64,000 bases of DNA from Actinokineospora enzanensis DSM 44649 (lineage in GTDB: Bacteria; Actinomycetota; Actinomycetes; Mycobacteriales; Pseudonocardiaceae): the NCBI RefSeq assembly GCF_000374445.1, contig NZ_KB894403.1, forward strand, positions 146,335 through 210,334. The letters are read 5' to 3'. The position numbers and the translations under genes are program-made. This document shows positions 41,727 to 50,846 of this stretch, piece by piece (positions within the stretch are counted from its first letter, which is position 1; each line of letters opens with the position of its first letter). Under the pieces are notes generated by a model, which was not told the DNA's origin, ran no database searches, and saw only the letters and a list, made by a program, of their open reading frames with translations.

Positions 41727-42305
41727 TCAGTCGACAATTTTGTGCAGGACGACCAGGCCGCCATATGCCGGTTGATCGAGGCGTTGGTCGTCGGTGGTGA
41801 GGTATTCGTCGAGTATGGCGAAGATGCGACGATCCAGTTCGGCGGCCTGCTCGGGGGACAGGTGCAGGGCGAACCTGGCGAACGTGCGAACGGCGTCTGG
41901 TCCAGCCGCGCGCAGCTCTTCCTGGAAGGCGTCGATGGGGGCGAAAGCGGCCGCCATGTCCACGCCTTCCGAGTCCTTCAGCCACCACGATCTCGGCTTC
42001 GATCGGTAGGGCTTTTCCAACGCGCCGCTGTCTCCGTTGCGGGCCGGTGCCTGCTCCAGTAGACCGGCGTCGAGGAGTTGCCGCACGTGGTACAACACCG
42101 TGCCAGGGTCCCTGTCGAGCCGGTCGGCGAGCTGCTTGTTGGTCAGCTCCTGCGTCCAGCACAGCCGGAGGATGCGCAGGCGTACTGGATGGGCGAGGGC
42201 CTTCGCTTCCCGCATCGTGGTTTCTCGGTGGTCGCCCGGTCGCCCGGTGTCGGGAAGTCGTCGCTGTGCGCCGGAACTGTCAACAGGCGTAGCCGGCTCG
42301 TCCAT
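41727..42305 (-). CDS. ArsR-type winged-helix regulator
   Basis: A 192-residue protein with a helix-turn-helix of the ArsR/HTH_20 type: AKALAHPVRLRILRLCW, then TNKQLADRLDRDPGTVLYHVRQLLDAGLLE split across residues ~31-85. The C-terminal ~100 residues form a helical domain (FQEELRAAGPDAVRTFARFALHL). No metal-binding CVC motif is seen. ATG 42305 is used; an internal ATG at 42215 starts right before the HTH. It is divergent from the MFS gene at 42486 and may regulate it. Confidence 0.82.
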   Translation of the reverse strand: MDEPATPVDSSGAQRRLPDTGRPGDHRETTMREAKALAHPVRLRILRLCWTQELTNKQLADRLDRDPGTVLYHVRQLLDAGLLEQAPARNGDSGALEKPYRSKPRSWWLKDSEGVDMAAAFAPIDAFQEELRAAGPDAVRTFARFALHLSPEQAAELDRRIFAILDEYLTTDDQRLDQPAYGGLVVLHKIVD

Positions 42306-42485
42306 GCGCGCAGCCTAGCCGCACTTTCCGGCGGCGACGTCGAGCAGTTCGCCATGGCCGAGGCGGGGTTCGATGACCGAGTCCACCGTCGGCGGTCGGG
42401 CTGCTCTGAGCCGCGTGCCTGGGCATCTGTCAGGCGAAACGGCTAGTGATGGACTTTTCTCCACCGATGTGTGATTCTCAATCGC

Positions 42486-43757
42486 ATGGTGGATGACCCT
42501 GTGTCCTCGGCTACGCGGGCCGCCCGGTCGGTCGAGCAGCGGGGTCTCGGGGCGCTGTACTGGCGTTTCTGGGCCACGGCCGGGCTGTCGAACCTCGCGG
42601 ACGGGGTGCTGAAGATCGCCCTGCCGCTGGTGGCGACGGGATTCACTCGCTCGCCGATCCTCGTGGGCGGTTTGGCGTTCGCATTCACGCTGCCGTGGTT
42701 GCTCTTCGCCCTGCCTGCGGGCGCGATTGTCGACCGATGTGACCGGCGCATTCTCATGCTGGTCGCGAACACTTTTCGCGTAGTGGTACTCGCCGTCGTG
42801 GTGACCGCACTGTTGTTCGGCTATGGTTCCGTTCTGGCGCTGTACTGCGCCGCCTTCTGTGTGGGCAGTGCGGAGACGATCTACGACAACGCGGCGCAGT
42901 CTGTTGTGCCTCAGCTGGTTTCACCTGCTCGGCTGGTGCGGGCCAACGGCAGGATGTTCGGAGCGCAGCTGGCGGCCAACGAGCTGCTCGGGCCACCGTT
43001 GGCCGGTGCGCTGATGGCCATCGGCGCGAGTGCAGCGCTGGGCATGCCTATTGTGTTATGGGTTGCGGCCGTGGGCCTGTTGCTCTTTGTCGGAGGCACA
43101 TTCCGGACAGTCGGAGGTGCGCCACAGGGGACGACATTGCGAGCGGACATTGCCGACGGGTTCCGCTATTTTCTCGATAACCGGTTGTTGCGAACGTTCG
43201 CCGTGGTCGGCGGCATGTTCAATATTGCGAGCAGTGCGACACAGGCGATTTTGATACTGTACGCATTCGGTCGGCGGTCTGTTCTTGGGTTGGATGGGGC
43301 CGGATACGGTCTTCTGGTCGGAACCATTGCGCTCGGCAGCCTGTTCGGGTCGTTCCTGGCGGAATGGGCCTGCCGACTGTTCGGGCGCGCCAGGACACTT
43401 GCACTCTCGTTCTCTCTGGGCGTCGTTCTGATCGTCATGCCTGCGATCGTGGCAAACGTGTACGTGATCGGCGTCGCATTTTTTGCGGGTGGCATGGGGA
43501 TTGTGATCGCCAACGTCCTCATATTGACGCTGCGCCAGCAGATCACCCCTCCGCATGTGCTGAGCAGGGTCAACAGCGGCACCATGGTCATCACCTGGGG
43601 CGCGAAGCCGCTGGGCACGGCGATCGGCTCTGTTCTCGCCGAACTCTTCGGGCTCCGCTCTGTGTTCGTAGTCATGGGAGTCGTGGCGTGCATCGCATTG
43701 ATCGGCGTGACCAGGGTTACCGATCGCGCAATGGATGAAGCGGAACAAGCTGGGTAA
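42486..43757 (+). CDS. MFS transporter, composition atypical for the region
   Basis: 423 residues with about twelve hydrophobic segments. It starts WRFWATAGLSNLADGVLKIALPLVA and has DRCDRRILML after TM2, like macrolide/enterobactin-type efflux MFS proteins. Codon use is less GC-biased than its neighbours (many ATT, TTG, TTT and a TTA at about 43054), which suggests recent acquisition. It is divergent from the ArsR-type gene. It is a likely drug exporter. Confidence 0.88.
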   Translation: MVDDPVSSATRAARSVEQRGLGALYWRFWATAGLSNLADGVLKIALPLVATGFTRSPILVGGLAFAFTLPWLLFALPAGAIVDRCDRRILMLVANTFRVVVLAVVVTALLFGYGSVLALYCAAFCVGSAETIYDNAAQSVVPQLVSPARLVRANGRMFGAQLAANELLGPPLAGALMAIGASAALGMPIVLWVAAVGLLLFVGGTFRTVGGAPQGTTLRADIADGFRYFLDNRLLRTFAVVGGMFNIASSATQAILILYAFGRRSVLGLDGAGYGLLVGTIALGSLFGSFLAEWACRLFGRARTLALSFSLGVVLIVMPAIVANVYVIGVAFFAGGMGIVIANVLILTLRQQITPPHVLSRVNSGTMVITWGAKPLGTAIGSVLAELFGLRSVFVVMGVVACIALIGVTRVTDRAMDEAEQAG

Positions 43758-43822
43758 TTCCGTCTGACCGATGGGCGGCAGGCCAGTACGGTTCGCGCAA
43801 TTCTCGACAGCCTGTGCGCGGG

Positions 43823-44176
43823 CTAGTTCGAGGCTGACGGCCAGCGGACGGTCATGACCACTGAGGTGTCGAGTGCTTCCCAGGTGTGGTCGATGCCCGG
43901 TCCCCACATCACGTAGTCACCGGGGTGGGTGAGGGTCCGCTCGCCTTCGGTCAGGCTGATCCGGAAGTGTCCCTCGACCAGAAGGACAAGGGTGGTTCGC
44001 CGGTCGTCGGCGGTCCATTCGGGACGTTTGTCACCGGCGGGATGGGTGGCCCACTTGACTTCGACGTCCCGCGATGAACGAACACCCTCGGCGGGGTCGA
44101 TGAAGTGTCCGACCAGCCAGCCGCGGGTGTCTTTGGTGTCGTCGGTGGCGTTGCCGCTGGACCAGCCCTGCGTCAC
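43823..44176 (-). CDS. Cupin-domain protein
   Basis: 117 residues with a single cupin fold: WLVGHFIDPAEGVRSSRDVEVKW, then HFRISLTEGERTLTHPGDYVMW and GIDHTWEALDTSVVMTVRW. The motif-1 histidines are few (TH in WATHPAG), so metal binding is uncertain. GTG 44176 overlaps the upstream 79-residue gene (GTGA). It is a small conserved actinobacterial type, function unknown. Confidence 0.75.
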   Translation of the reverse strand: MTQGWSSGNATDDTKDTRGWLVGHFIDPAEGVRSSRDVEVKWATHPAGDKRPEWTADDRRTTLVLLVEGHFRISLTEGERTLTHPGDYVMWGPGIDHTWEALDTSVVMTVRWPSASN

Positions 44177-44412
44177 TCGCTGATCTCCCAGTCGATCGGT
44201 GGAATGCTCACCAGCTGTCCGTTGGTTTCGGCGGGGCGTCGCAGGCCTTGCAGCATCGCGAAGAGTGCTTCGTTGGACCACGCTACATCGCCGAGCAGCT
44301 CGGCCAGTATGTCGGGGTCTTGGGTGGAGGTCGTTTCCCAGCTCGCCTCGACCATCCCGCCGTAGTGCGGCCAGGACTCCTCCGGCCGGGCCGCGATCGC
44401 GGTCAATGCCAT
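44173..44412 (-). CDS. Small conserved-type protein coupled to the cupin gene
   Basis: 79 residues, acidic and helical (DPDILAELLGDVAWSNEALFAML), with no recognised family. The start ATG 44412 has a GAGG upstream. Its stop overlaps the cupin start, so the two are translated together and may form a complex. The promoter side lies in the 165 bp before the tRNA gene. Confidence 0.6.
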   Translation of the reverse strand: MALTAIAARPEESWPHYGGMVEASWETTSTQDPDILAELLGDVAWSNEALFAMLQGLRRPAETNGQLVSIPPIDWEISE

Positions 44413-44576
44413 GATCGACTACCTCGACTACCTCGACACCTTGGGCCGAGAGATAGGCGACGCCACTTCGAGCAGCCTCAAGAGCCGTACACCGCTCTTG
44501 ACCTGGAACTCCGCTACAATGCGGAAGACCGGATGATCAATGTGAACATCCGGTCCGCAGGTAGGGGTAGTGAACG

Positions 44577-44660
44577 TGTCCGAGGGGGGACTTGAACCCC
44601 CACGCCCGTTAAGGGCACTAGCACCTCAAGCTAGCGCGTCTGCCATTCCGCCACCCGGAC
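44577..44660 (-). tRNA. tRNA-Leu (anticodon GAG)
   Basis: The minus strand folds as a class II tRNA. The acceptor arm is GTCCGGG / CTCGGAC, the D arm is GCGGAATGGCAGACGC, the anticodon arm is CTAGC-TTGAGGT-GCTAG giving GAG, there is a long variable arm around TGCCCTTAACGGGC, and the T arm is GGGGGTTCAAGTCCCCC. The discriminator is A at 44577 and no CCA is encoded. GAG reads CTC/CTT leucine codons. Confidence 0.97.
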
Positions 44661-44761
44661 TCGCGGGTGGTCCCGCGTGGTGTGGGCATACCTTATCCGA
44701 TGCGTTCCCCCTGTCCCAAACCGGGGCTGTCCGGGTGCGGGCAGGGTGGTAGGAAGGCGGG

Positions 44762-46108
44762 GTGAGCGAGCAGCGGAGCGTACTTGCCGAGATCCAGGAT
44801 ACGAGTGTGGCCGAGGACGAGGCCGTCTCGTTGACCAGTGAGTTGATCCGGATCGACTCCACGAACACCGGGGATCCGGCGACCGTGGTGGGGGAGCGGG
44901 CGGCGGCGGAGTACGTGGCGGAGAAGTTGGCGGAGGTGGGGTACGAGACCACTTACGTCGAGTCGGGGGCCAAGGGGCGCGGGAACGTCGTGGCGCGGTT
45001 GGCGGGGGCTGATCCGAGCAGAGGGGCCCTGCTGGTGCACGGGCACCTCGATGTCGTCCCCGCGGATGCCTCGGAGTGGTCGGTGCATCCGTTCTCCGGG
45101 GCCGTGCAGGACGGCTACGTGTGGGGGCGTGGCGCGGTCGACATGAAGGACATGTTGGGGATGACGTTGGCCACCGCGCGGCGGTTCAAGCGGGATGGGG
45201 TGGTGCCGCCGCGGGACATCATCTTCGCGTTCGTGGCCGATGAGGAGGCCGGGGGCGAGTACGGGGCGCAGTGGCTGGTGGACAACCGGCCCGAGTTGTT
45301 CGAGGGGGCGACCGAGGCGATCAGCGAGGTCGGGGGGTTCTCGATCACCGTCAAGGACGGTGTACGGGCCTACCTGATCGAGACCGCCGAGAAGGGCATC
45401 GCCTGGATGCGGCTGCGGGTGCGCGGACGGGCCGGGCACGGGTCGATGGTGCACGAGGACAATGCCGTGACCCGGCTCACGCAGGCCGTCGCGCGGCTCG
45501 GGGCGCACCGGTTCCCGCTGGTCCTGACCGACTCGGTGCGCGAGTTCCTGGCCGCGGTCACCGAGCTGACCGGCATGGAGTTCGACCCCGAGGACCTCGA
45601 CGGGTCCGTGGCCAAGCTGGGCGCGGTCGCCCGGATGGTGGGGGCCACGCTGCGCGACACCGCCAACCCGACGATGCTGACCGCCGGGTACAAGGCGAAC
45701 GTGATCCCCTCCGTCGCCGAGGCCGTGGTCGACTGCCGGGTGCTGCCCGGCCGCCAGGAGGCGTTCGAGCGTGAGCTGGACGAACTGCTCGGACCCGACG
45801 TGGAACGCGAGTGGATCGCGAACCTGCCCGCCGTCGAGACCACCTTCGACGGGCACCTGGTCGACATGATGACCGCCGCGGTGACCGCCGAGGACCCCGG
45901 CGCCGCCACCCTGCCCTACATGCTCTCCGGCGGCACCGACGCCAAGTCCTTCCACACCCTGGGCATCCGTTGCTTCGGGTTCGCGCCGCTGCGGCTGCCC
46001 GCCGACCTGGACTTCAGCGCCCTGTTCCACGGCGTGGACGAGCGCGTGCCGGTGGACGCGCTGCGGTTCGGCACCCGGGTGCTCGACCGGTTCCTGCGCA
46101 GCAGCTGA
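44762..46108 (+). CDS. M20/M25/M40-family metallopeptidase
   Basis: 448 residues. Zinc ligands appear in LLVHGHLDVVPAD (H, D), GRGAVDMKDM, VADEEAGGEYG (catalytic Glu pair) and a final His in FSALFHGVDERV. The dimerisation lid domain is inserted at ~200-320. Family members are carboxypeptidases, deacetylases or dipeptidases; the sequence fits the hypothetical M20 group found in actinobacteria. GTG 44762 is the start. A hairpin terminator follows at 46124-46150. Confidence 0.92.
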   Translation: MSEQRSVLAEIQDTSVAEDEAVSLTSELIRIDSTNTGDPATVVGERAAAEYVAEKLAEVGYETTYVESGAKGRGNVVARLAGADPSRGALLVHGHLDVVPADASEWSVHPFSGAVQDGYVWGRGAVDMKDMLGMTLATARRFKRDGVVPPRDIIFAFVADEEAGGEYGAQWLVDNRPELFEGATEAISEVGGFSITVKDGVRAYLIETAEKGIAWMRLRVRGRAGHGSMVHEDNAVTRLTQAVARLGAHRFPLVLTDSVREFLAAVTELTGMEFDPEDLDGSVAKLGAVARMVGATLRDTANPTMLTAGYKANVIPSVAEAVVDCRVLPGRQEAFERELDELLGPDVEREWIANLPAVETTFDGHLVDMMTAAVTAEDPGAATLPYMLSGGTDAKSFHTLGIRCFGFAPLRLPADLDFSALFHGVDERVPVDALRFGTRVLDRFLRSS

Positions 46109-46123
46109 CCGACCGCGAGACGG

Positions 46124-46150
46124 AGCCGCCCGGCCGGACGTCGGGCGGCT
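46124..46150 (+). terminator. Hairpin terminator after the M20 peptidase gene
   Basis: AGCCGCCCG (46124-46132) pairs with CGGGCGGCT (46142-46150) around a 9-nt loop, followed by TCTTCCCGTT. A 9-bp GC stem with a T-rich tail 16 bp after the stop is a good rho-independent terminator. Confidence 0.75.
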
Positions 46151-46265
46151 TCTTCCCGTTCATTTCTCGACGAGCGGACAAATGGGTGCTCGACAGAGAG
46201 CGGCGACGCGTCCGGAACGCGGCCATGCTGGTGCGGAAGCCATCCACCGGAACCGAAGGACGCAC

Positions 46266-48392
46266 ATGCTCGACCAGACGATCATCCGCCGGACGCTGCG
46301 GGTGCCGCGCGCGACCGGACCCGCCGGGGACGGTTCCCCGGTGGCGCGGCAGCTGGACGCGGTGCTGCTGGGGGTCGGGTTCACCGCGTCCGGCGACCTG
46401 CTGCGCCACCTCACCGGCCTGGCGCCCGGCCCGGCCATGGACGTGGCCGTCCGGGTCGTCGGCGCGGTCCGCGAGCTGGTGGGCGACCATGTCGAGCACA
46501 ACGCGTACTTCCGGTACTTCCCGCGCGGGGTGCCGAACACGGTCGAGTTCTGGATGGAGTGCCTGCGCGACGCCCTGCTCACCGACTCGCCGGACGGGCC
46601 GCCGGAGTCCCTGGTCGACCTGCCCAGGTACGGCCGCTGCCAGCACACCTTTGCCGACCTGCTGGCCGCGCACGACGAGCTGGTGCCCTCGGCCAAGGAC
46701 CGGGTGACGGTCGTGCACCTGGGCGGCACGCTGGAGGAGGAGACCCGTGCGCTCTACTTGGCGCTGGCCGGGTCGGTGGCGCCGTTGGGGGAGGCCGACC
46801 GGGAGCTGCTCGCGGAACTGACCGTGAACTGCGGTGATGTGGTTCCGCCTGAGATCCCCGTACGGGAGAACCGGGCGGTGGTGAACGCCGTTCGGCTGGC
46901 TGCCGGACTTCCCCTGGTGCTGGTGGACACGGTCGTGGACGTGCTGCGGGTGGCCTGCCAGGCGAGCGGCGGGGACGTCACGCTCGCCGAGACGACGCGA
47001 TTCCGGAGTTTCACCCGGCGCGAACGGCGGGCGTTGATGGCAGCGCTCGACCGGGTCGTAGGCGGGAACGGGGGCAAGCTCGGAGACGTCGCCCGATACT
47101 CCGGGCCGTTCAAGCGGCTCGGTGAGCGCATTCACCCACACGAACACCAGCGATACCCGCACGCTCAGGAGGTCTTCACGGTTGCTCGCGGTGAGCGCAC
47201 GGTCCGGTCGCTGGCCGCCCGTGCCGAGCTGGCCTTCGTCGCCGGGGACGTCCGGGCGGCCGCCGAGATCCTGATCGCCGCGCCGGGCATGCTGGCACGC
47301 TCGCTCGACCGGCTCCTGCGCACGGCGGACACGCCCGCGGACCTGGACGCCGTGTTGACGGCGTTGACGCGGGTGATCACGTCGATATCCGGGCGGGTGC
47401 TGTGCTCGCTCCGCGAACACCTCGCCAACCGGGGAATCCCGGACGCGGAGCGGGTGTTCACCAACCAGGCCGGACGCGGCTGGGCCGCGCCGGACACCCG
47501 GCCGCCGCTCCCGATCGAGGTCATCGGACGGGTGAACGCGCTCATCGACGGCGAGGTGGCCGCCCGACTGCCGGAGTATGGGCACCTAGTGGTCGACCCG
47601 GCCGTGCTGGACGTCGCGCTCCCGTTGTCGGGCAAGGCGTCGGCGGACGGTTTCGCGGTGCTGCCGCGCGGCTCCCGCTCCGTTGTGGACGGTGAGCTGT
47701 TGCGGTTCTTCACCTACTGGCGGCAGACCCGGCACAGCACCGACTTCGACCTGTCCGCGGTCATGCTGGACGCCGATTTCACCTACATCGGCCACGTGTC
47801 CTGGACGAACATCCGAGACGGCGGCGCGGTGTACTCCGGGGACATCATCGAGGCACCGAACGGCGCGACCGAGTTCATCCAGATCCCGCTGGACTCGGTG
47901 ACGGCCGCGTATGTCGTGCCGCAGGTGAACGTCTACGACGGCGAAGGCTTCGCGGAGGTGGCGGAGTCGCTGTTCGGTTGGATGACCCGCGATCGCGAGC
48001 AGGAGGGTGCGCCGTTCGAGGCCCGCACCGTGCGCACCCGCTCCGAACTGCGCGGTTCCGGCCGCGTCGCGCTCCCGGTCGTCTTCGGCCGCGCCCCGGA
48101 CGGCACGTGGACCGCGACGTGGACACACCTCTACCTGTCCGGTTCTCCGAAGTTCAACCGAGTCGAGGCGAATCAGCTGAGCACCGGATTGCTCGTCCGC
48201 GCGCTCGTGTCCCGCGAGTATCTGACCGTGCGCTACCTCGTGGAACTCTGCCGCGGGAAGGTGACGGAGTGGTCGCCCGGGATGTGGTTCGACGGTCCGG
48301 TGACCTACGTGGGTCTGCACGAGCCGGACGGGCTGCCCGCGGGCTCGACGGTGATCACGCTCGACGGGCTGAACCGGTTGATCCCGTCCTGA
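46266..48392 (+). CDS. Large TerD-like protein (SCO0854-type)
   Basis: 708 residues. The N-terminal ~480 residues are helical and unknown, with repeated acidic/leucine segments. Around 500-600 the sequence has the TerD signature STDFDLSAVMLDADFTYIGH, then VSWTNIRDGGAVYSGDIIEAPNGATEFI, where Asp residues would bind calcium. TerD domains occur in tellurite/stress-related membrane-associated complexes. The size and layout recall the uncharacterised MXAN_6230/SCO0854 type. The function is unknown. ATG 46266 is preceded by GAAGGA. No ter operon genes adjoin it. Confidence 0.7.
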   Translation: MLDQTIIRRTLRVPRATGPAGDGSPVARQLDAVLLGVGFTASGDLLRHLTGLAPGPAMDVAVRVVGAVRELVGDHVEHNAYFRYFPRGVPNTVEFWMECLRDALLTDSPDGPPESLVDLPRYGRCQHTFADLLAAHDELVPSAKDRVTVVHLGGTLEEETRALYLALAGSVAPLGEADRELLAELTVNCGDVVPPEIPVRENRAVVNAVRLAAGLPLVLVDTVVDVLRVACQASGGDVTLAETTRFRSFTRRERRALMAALDRVVGGNGGKLGDVARYSGPFKRLGERIHPHEHQRYPHAQEVFTVARGERTVRSLAARAELAFVAGDVRAAAEILIAAPGMLARSLDRLLRTADTPADLDAVLTALTRVITSISGRVLCSLREHLANRGIPDAERVFTNQAGRGWAAPDTRPPLPIEVIGRVNALIDGEVAARLPEYGHLVVDPAVLDVALPLSGKASADGFAVLPRGSRSVVDGELLRFFTYWRQTRHSTDFDLSAVMLDADFTYIGHVSWTNIRDGGAVYSGDIIEAPNGATEFIQIPLDSVTAAYVVPQVNVYDGEGFAEVAESLFGWMTRDREQEGAPFEARTVRTRSELRGSGRVALPVVFGRAPDGTWTATWTHLYLSGSPKFNRVEANQLSTGLLVRALVSREYLTVRYLVELCRGKVTEWSPGMWFDGPVTYVGLHEPDGLPAGSTVITLDGLNRLIPS

Positions 48393-48520
48393 ACGCGTAG
48401 GTAGAGTGGCGGTCGCGAGGCTATGCGGGAGCTTCCTTCTCAACTTGTCGATTAGCGCCCGCGCTCTCCTCGCGCCGACTTGCTCCGAGTCGCCGGAAGA
48501 CAGCACTCGGCGGTGGGAAA

Positions 48521-48556
48521 CGGGTGGCCCCGACTGTCCGAGGTCGGGACCACCCG
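48521..48556. terminator. 14-bp stem hairpin, convergent terminator
   Basis: CGGGTGGCCCCGAC (48521-48534) pairs with GTCGGGACCACCCG (48543-48556) with one G-T pair and an 8-nt loop. It lies between the ends of the plus-strand TerD-like gene and the minus-strand small secreted gene and could serve both. Confidence 0.7.
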
Positions 48557-48586
48557 CGTCTGTGTTCGGCAGCGAACCCGCCGAGA

Positions 48587-48811
48587 TCAGTGTTCCGGGC
48601 AGCCGAACACCGCGTCCCGGCCGCCGCCGCGGGCGTTGATGACCTGGCTGTGGAGGCGACTGTTGGAGTTGTTGCGCCACAGGATCACGGTCATCACGCC
48701 GTCGCTGACCTGCTGCACATTGGTGAATGAGGTCACCGATGCTTGTGCCGCGGGTGCACCGGCGGTGAAAAGCGTGCAGAAGGCTATTGCCGAGATGAGT
48801 ATTTTGCGCAC
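48587..48811 (-). CDS. Small secreted protein A (LWRNNS family)
   Basis: 74 residues with a signal peptide (RKILISAIAFCTLFTAGAPA then AQA), leaving a mature domain of about 50 residues. It contains VTSFTNVQQVSDGVMTVILW and RNNSNSRLHSQVINA. The LWRNNS...H.QV.....A pattern recurs in the neighbouring gene, so the two are paralogues. GTG 48811 is the start. No known family was recognised. Confidence 0.7.
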   Translation of the reverse strand: MRKILISAIAFCTLFTAGAPAAQASVTSFTNVQQVSDGVMTVILWRNNSNSRLHSQVINARGGGRDAVFGCPEH

Positions 48812-48863
48812 GGGGGAACGATCTTTCACCGCGAGTGGGAGTCGGATTTCTCTGGGCAGGCGA

Positions 48864-49301
48864 TCACTCGTGTTCGGTTCGGCCGAGCAGGGCCTGCCGG
48901 TCGGTGACGGCCGCCGTGCTGTCGGCCGGGGCGAGGCAGGCCAGGCAGGTGCACAGGGTCGGACCCCCGTTCTGGTCGGCGCACACGTCGACCGCGCCGG
49001 AGCCGAGGTCGCCGGTGTTACCGGAGGTCGCGCCGACATTGAGCGTCCGGTACTGGCAGGTGCCGCCGCCGGGACAGCCGGGGCCCTTCAGGTAGACGGT
49101 GCCGCTGAGCGCGCCCACGACCTGCCCGTGGTAGATGTAGGTGGAGTTGTTCCGCCAGAGATAGACCTTCCGACCCGGGTGCGTCGGGTCGGAGGCCTGC
49201 CGGACGATCGTGTAGGTGTCGGTCACGGCCGCCTGGGCGACGGGCGCGCCGGTGACCAGCAGGGCGGACAGGGCCAGGAATGAGAACAGGATTCTCCGCA
49301 C
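48864..49301 (-). CDS. Small secreted protein B (LWRNNS family, Cys-rich tail)
   Basis: 145 residues with a signal peptide (RRILFSFLALSALLVTGAPVAQA). The mature start TDTYTIVRQASD and YLWRNNSTYIYHGQVVGALSG parallel protein A. A C-terminal extension is cysteine-rich (GCPGGGTCQY, DVCADQ, LCTCLACLAP), probably disulfide-bonded. GTG 49301 opens the frame. It lies 52 bp upstream of protein A in the same direction, so they may be co-transcribed. Confidence 0.7.
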   Translation of the reverse strand: MRRILFSFLALSALLVTGAPVAQAAVTDTYTIVRQASDPTHPGRKVYLWRNNSTYIYHGQVVGALSGTVYLKGPGCPGGGTCQYRTLNVGATSGNTGDLGSGAVDVCADQNGGPTLCTCLACLAPADSTAAVTDRQALLGRTEHE

Positions 49302-49664
49302 GGAAACACCCTTTCGCGGTAGGCAGGGGTTACCCCGAACCGCATCCCCCAGTTGGATGCCGTCCCCCGGCGATTATTGAGTTTTCATTTCCCGAGGACA
49401 AATCTCAAGACGAGAGTGACGCTGATCACATCATTGCCATTTGGCCATTCAGCGAATCCGGTGATGCCCGGAAAATTGTCGATCGGTTTTGACGGCAGCG
49501 TGTTTCGCTCGAACGGCGGTGTCCGTCGACGAACGGGCCGTGCTAGTCGGATTCGGAATGTTCCGCGCGGTCGCCGCCTGCCTCGGGTTGCGGGATCCGC
49601 CCAGGTCGGCGGCCGAACCACGATAGGGTCGGGTTCGCACAGGTGGCCGGGGGAGGGGAACACG
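49302..49664. other. Intergenic region, lower GC
   Basis: About 360 bp between the divergent secreted-protein and RelA/SpoT-like genes. GC falls around 49370-49500. It should hold both promoters; no gene is supported. Confidence 0.4.
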
Positions 49665-50846
49665 ATGTCGGACGGGGATTCGGCGCCCGGGGGCGGCTCG
49701 GCCGAGTCCGATGGCGACTCGGGTTTCGGCATGGCGCCGCCACCGGGTCGGTTCGGCCCACCCGGGTACGGGCCGCCGGGTCCTCGGTTCGATCCCGCGA
49801 CGCGGCGGTATGTGGGCGGGGCGTATCCGCCGGGGCCGGTCGGGGGCAGGCACGGGCCACCGCGGTCGGGTGGATATCCGCCGAACGGGCCCATGAGACA
49901 ACCGCCGCCCATGCCGCCTGGTGGGCATCCCCCGCAGGGATATGTCCAACCGCTGCACGCCCCGAGGCCGGGCGGACCGGTCCCGGGTGGGGTGCCGCCG
50001 TGGTCGTCCGATCCGGACGTCACGACGAGACTGACTCCAGGGTCCATGGAGCCGGACTCGGACCTGGGCACCCAGGTGCTCGGACCACCCCGGTCCGCCC
50101 CGGTCGAACCGCCCGCCGCGCCGGTGGAACAGCCGCAGCCCGTACGCGAAGGGCCCTCCAAGGCGTTCGTCGACGAGTTGATGGCGCGGCCCGAGCAGCC
50201 CACGGCGAAGCTGACGGCCGAGCAGCGGGTGCTGCACGATCGCGTGGTGGCCATCGCCCGGTCCAGGACCGCGATCGAACGCAGGCAGCCCGGGTTCGAC
50301 AGGGCGCGCAGCAAGGATCCCGGCTACCGCGAGCAGTACATCCTCGCCCTGGACAAGCACTGGCAGGCGAACCAGAACGCGCTCGACGCCATCGCCCGCG
50401 AGGTGGCCGCGCGCGCCGGGGGCACGCCCGGGTGGCGGACCAGGCGCAAGAACATGGTGCGGGCTATGGCGAAGGTCGACGACGTCTACGGCGGTGACGC
50501 GAGCAGGTTGACCGATCTCGCCGCCGCGAAGGTCCAGTTCACCGTGGCCGCGGACATGTATCGCGGACTGGCCGCGTTGCTGGAGGTGTCGGCAGGCCGC
50601 GCGCGGGTCGTCGAGTTCGCCGATCGGTTCGTCCGGCCGCAAAGGGGCGGATACCGGGATCTGCGGGTCCTGTTGGAACTGACCCGATCGGACGGTACCA
50701 AGCACATCGCCGAGTTCGGCCTGCACCTGGCGGCCATGGACCGCGCCGCCGAGGAACTGGCCGAGCTGCGCCGGGCGGCCACCGCGAGGGAACCCGTCGA
50801 GGAAGAACGCGGCGCGGTCCGCAACGCGCTGGACCCGGAGGCGTGA
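49665..50846 (+). CDS. Pro/Gly-rich protein with RelA/SpoT-like C-terminal domain
   Basis: 393 residues. Residues ~1-150 are Pro/Gly-rich and disordered (repeats such as GPPGYGPPGP). The C-terminal ~200 residues resemble RelA/SpoT-type nucleotidyltransferase domains: WRTRRKNMVRAMAKVDDVYG (basic G-loop-like R/K pattern), a region TDLAAAKVQF in place of DLxGxR, FADRFVRPQRGGYRDLRVLL (GY motif) and HIAEFGLHLAAM (in place of VEIQxxH). A (p)ppGpp/(p)ppApp synthetase or a toxin derived from that fold is plausible; the altered acidic motifs leave activity uncertain. It is translationally coupled to the next gene. Confidence 0.6.
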   Translation: MSDGDSAPGGGSAESDGDSGFGMAPPPGRFGPPGYGPPGPRFDPATRRYVGGAYPPGPVGGRHGPPRSGGYPPNGPMRQPPPMPPGGHPPQGYVQPLHAPRPGGPVPGGVPPWSSDPDVTTRLTPGSMEPDSDLGTQVLGPPRSAPVEPPAAPVEQPQPVREGPSKAFVDELMARPEQPTAKLTAEQRVLHDRVVAIARSRTAIERRQPGFDRARSKDPGYREQYILALDKHWQANQNALDAIAREVAARAGGTPGWRTRRKNMVRAMAKVDDVYGGDASRLTDLAAAKVQFTVAADMYRGLAALLEVSAGRARVVEFADRFVRPQRGGYRDLRVLLELTRSDGTKHIAEFGLHLAAMDRAAEELAELRRAATAREPVEEERGAVRNALDPEA

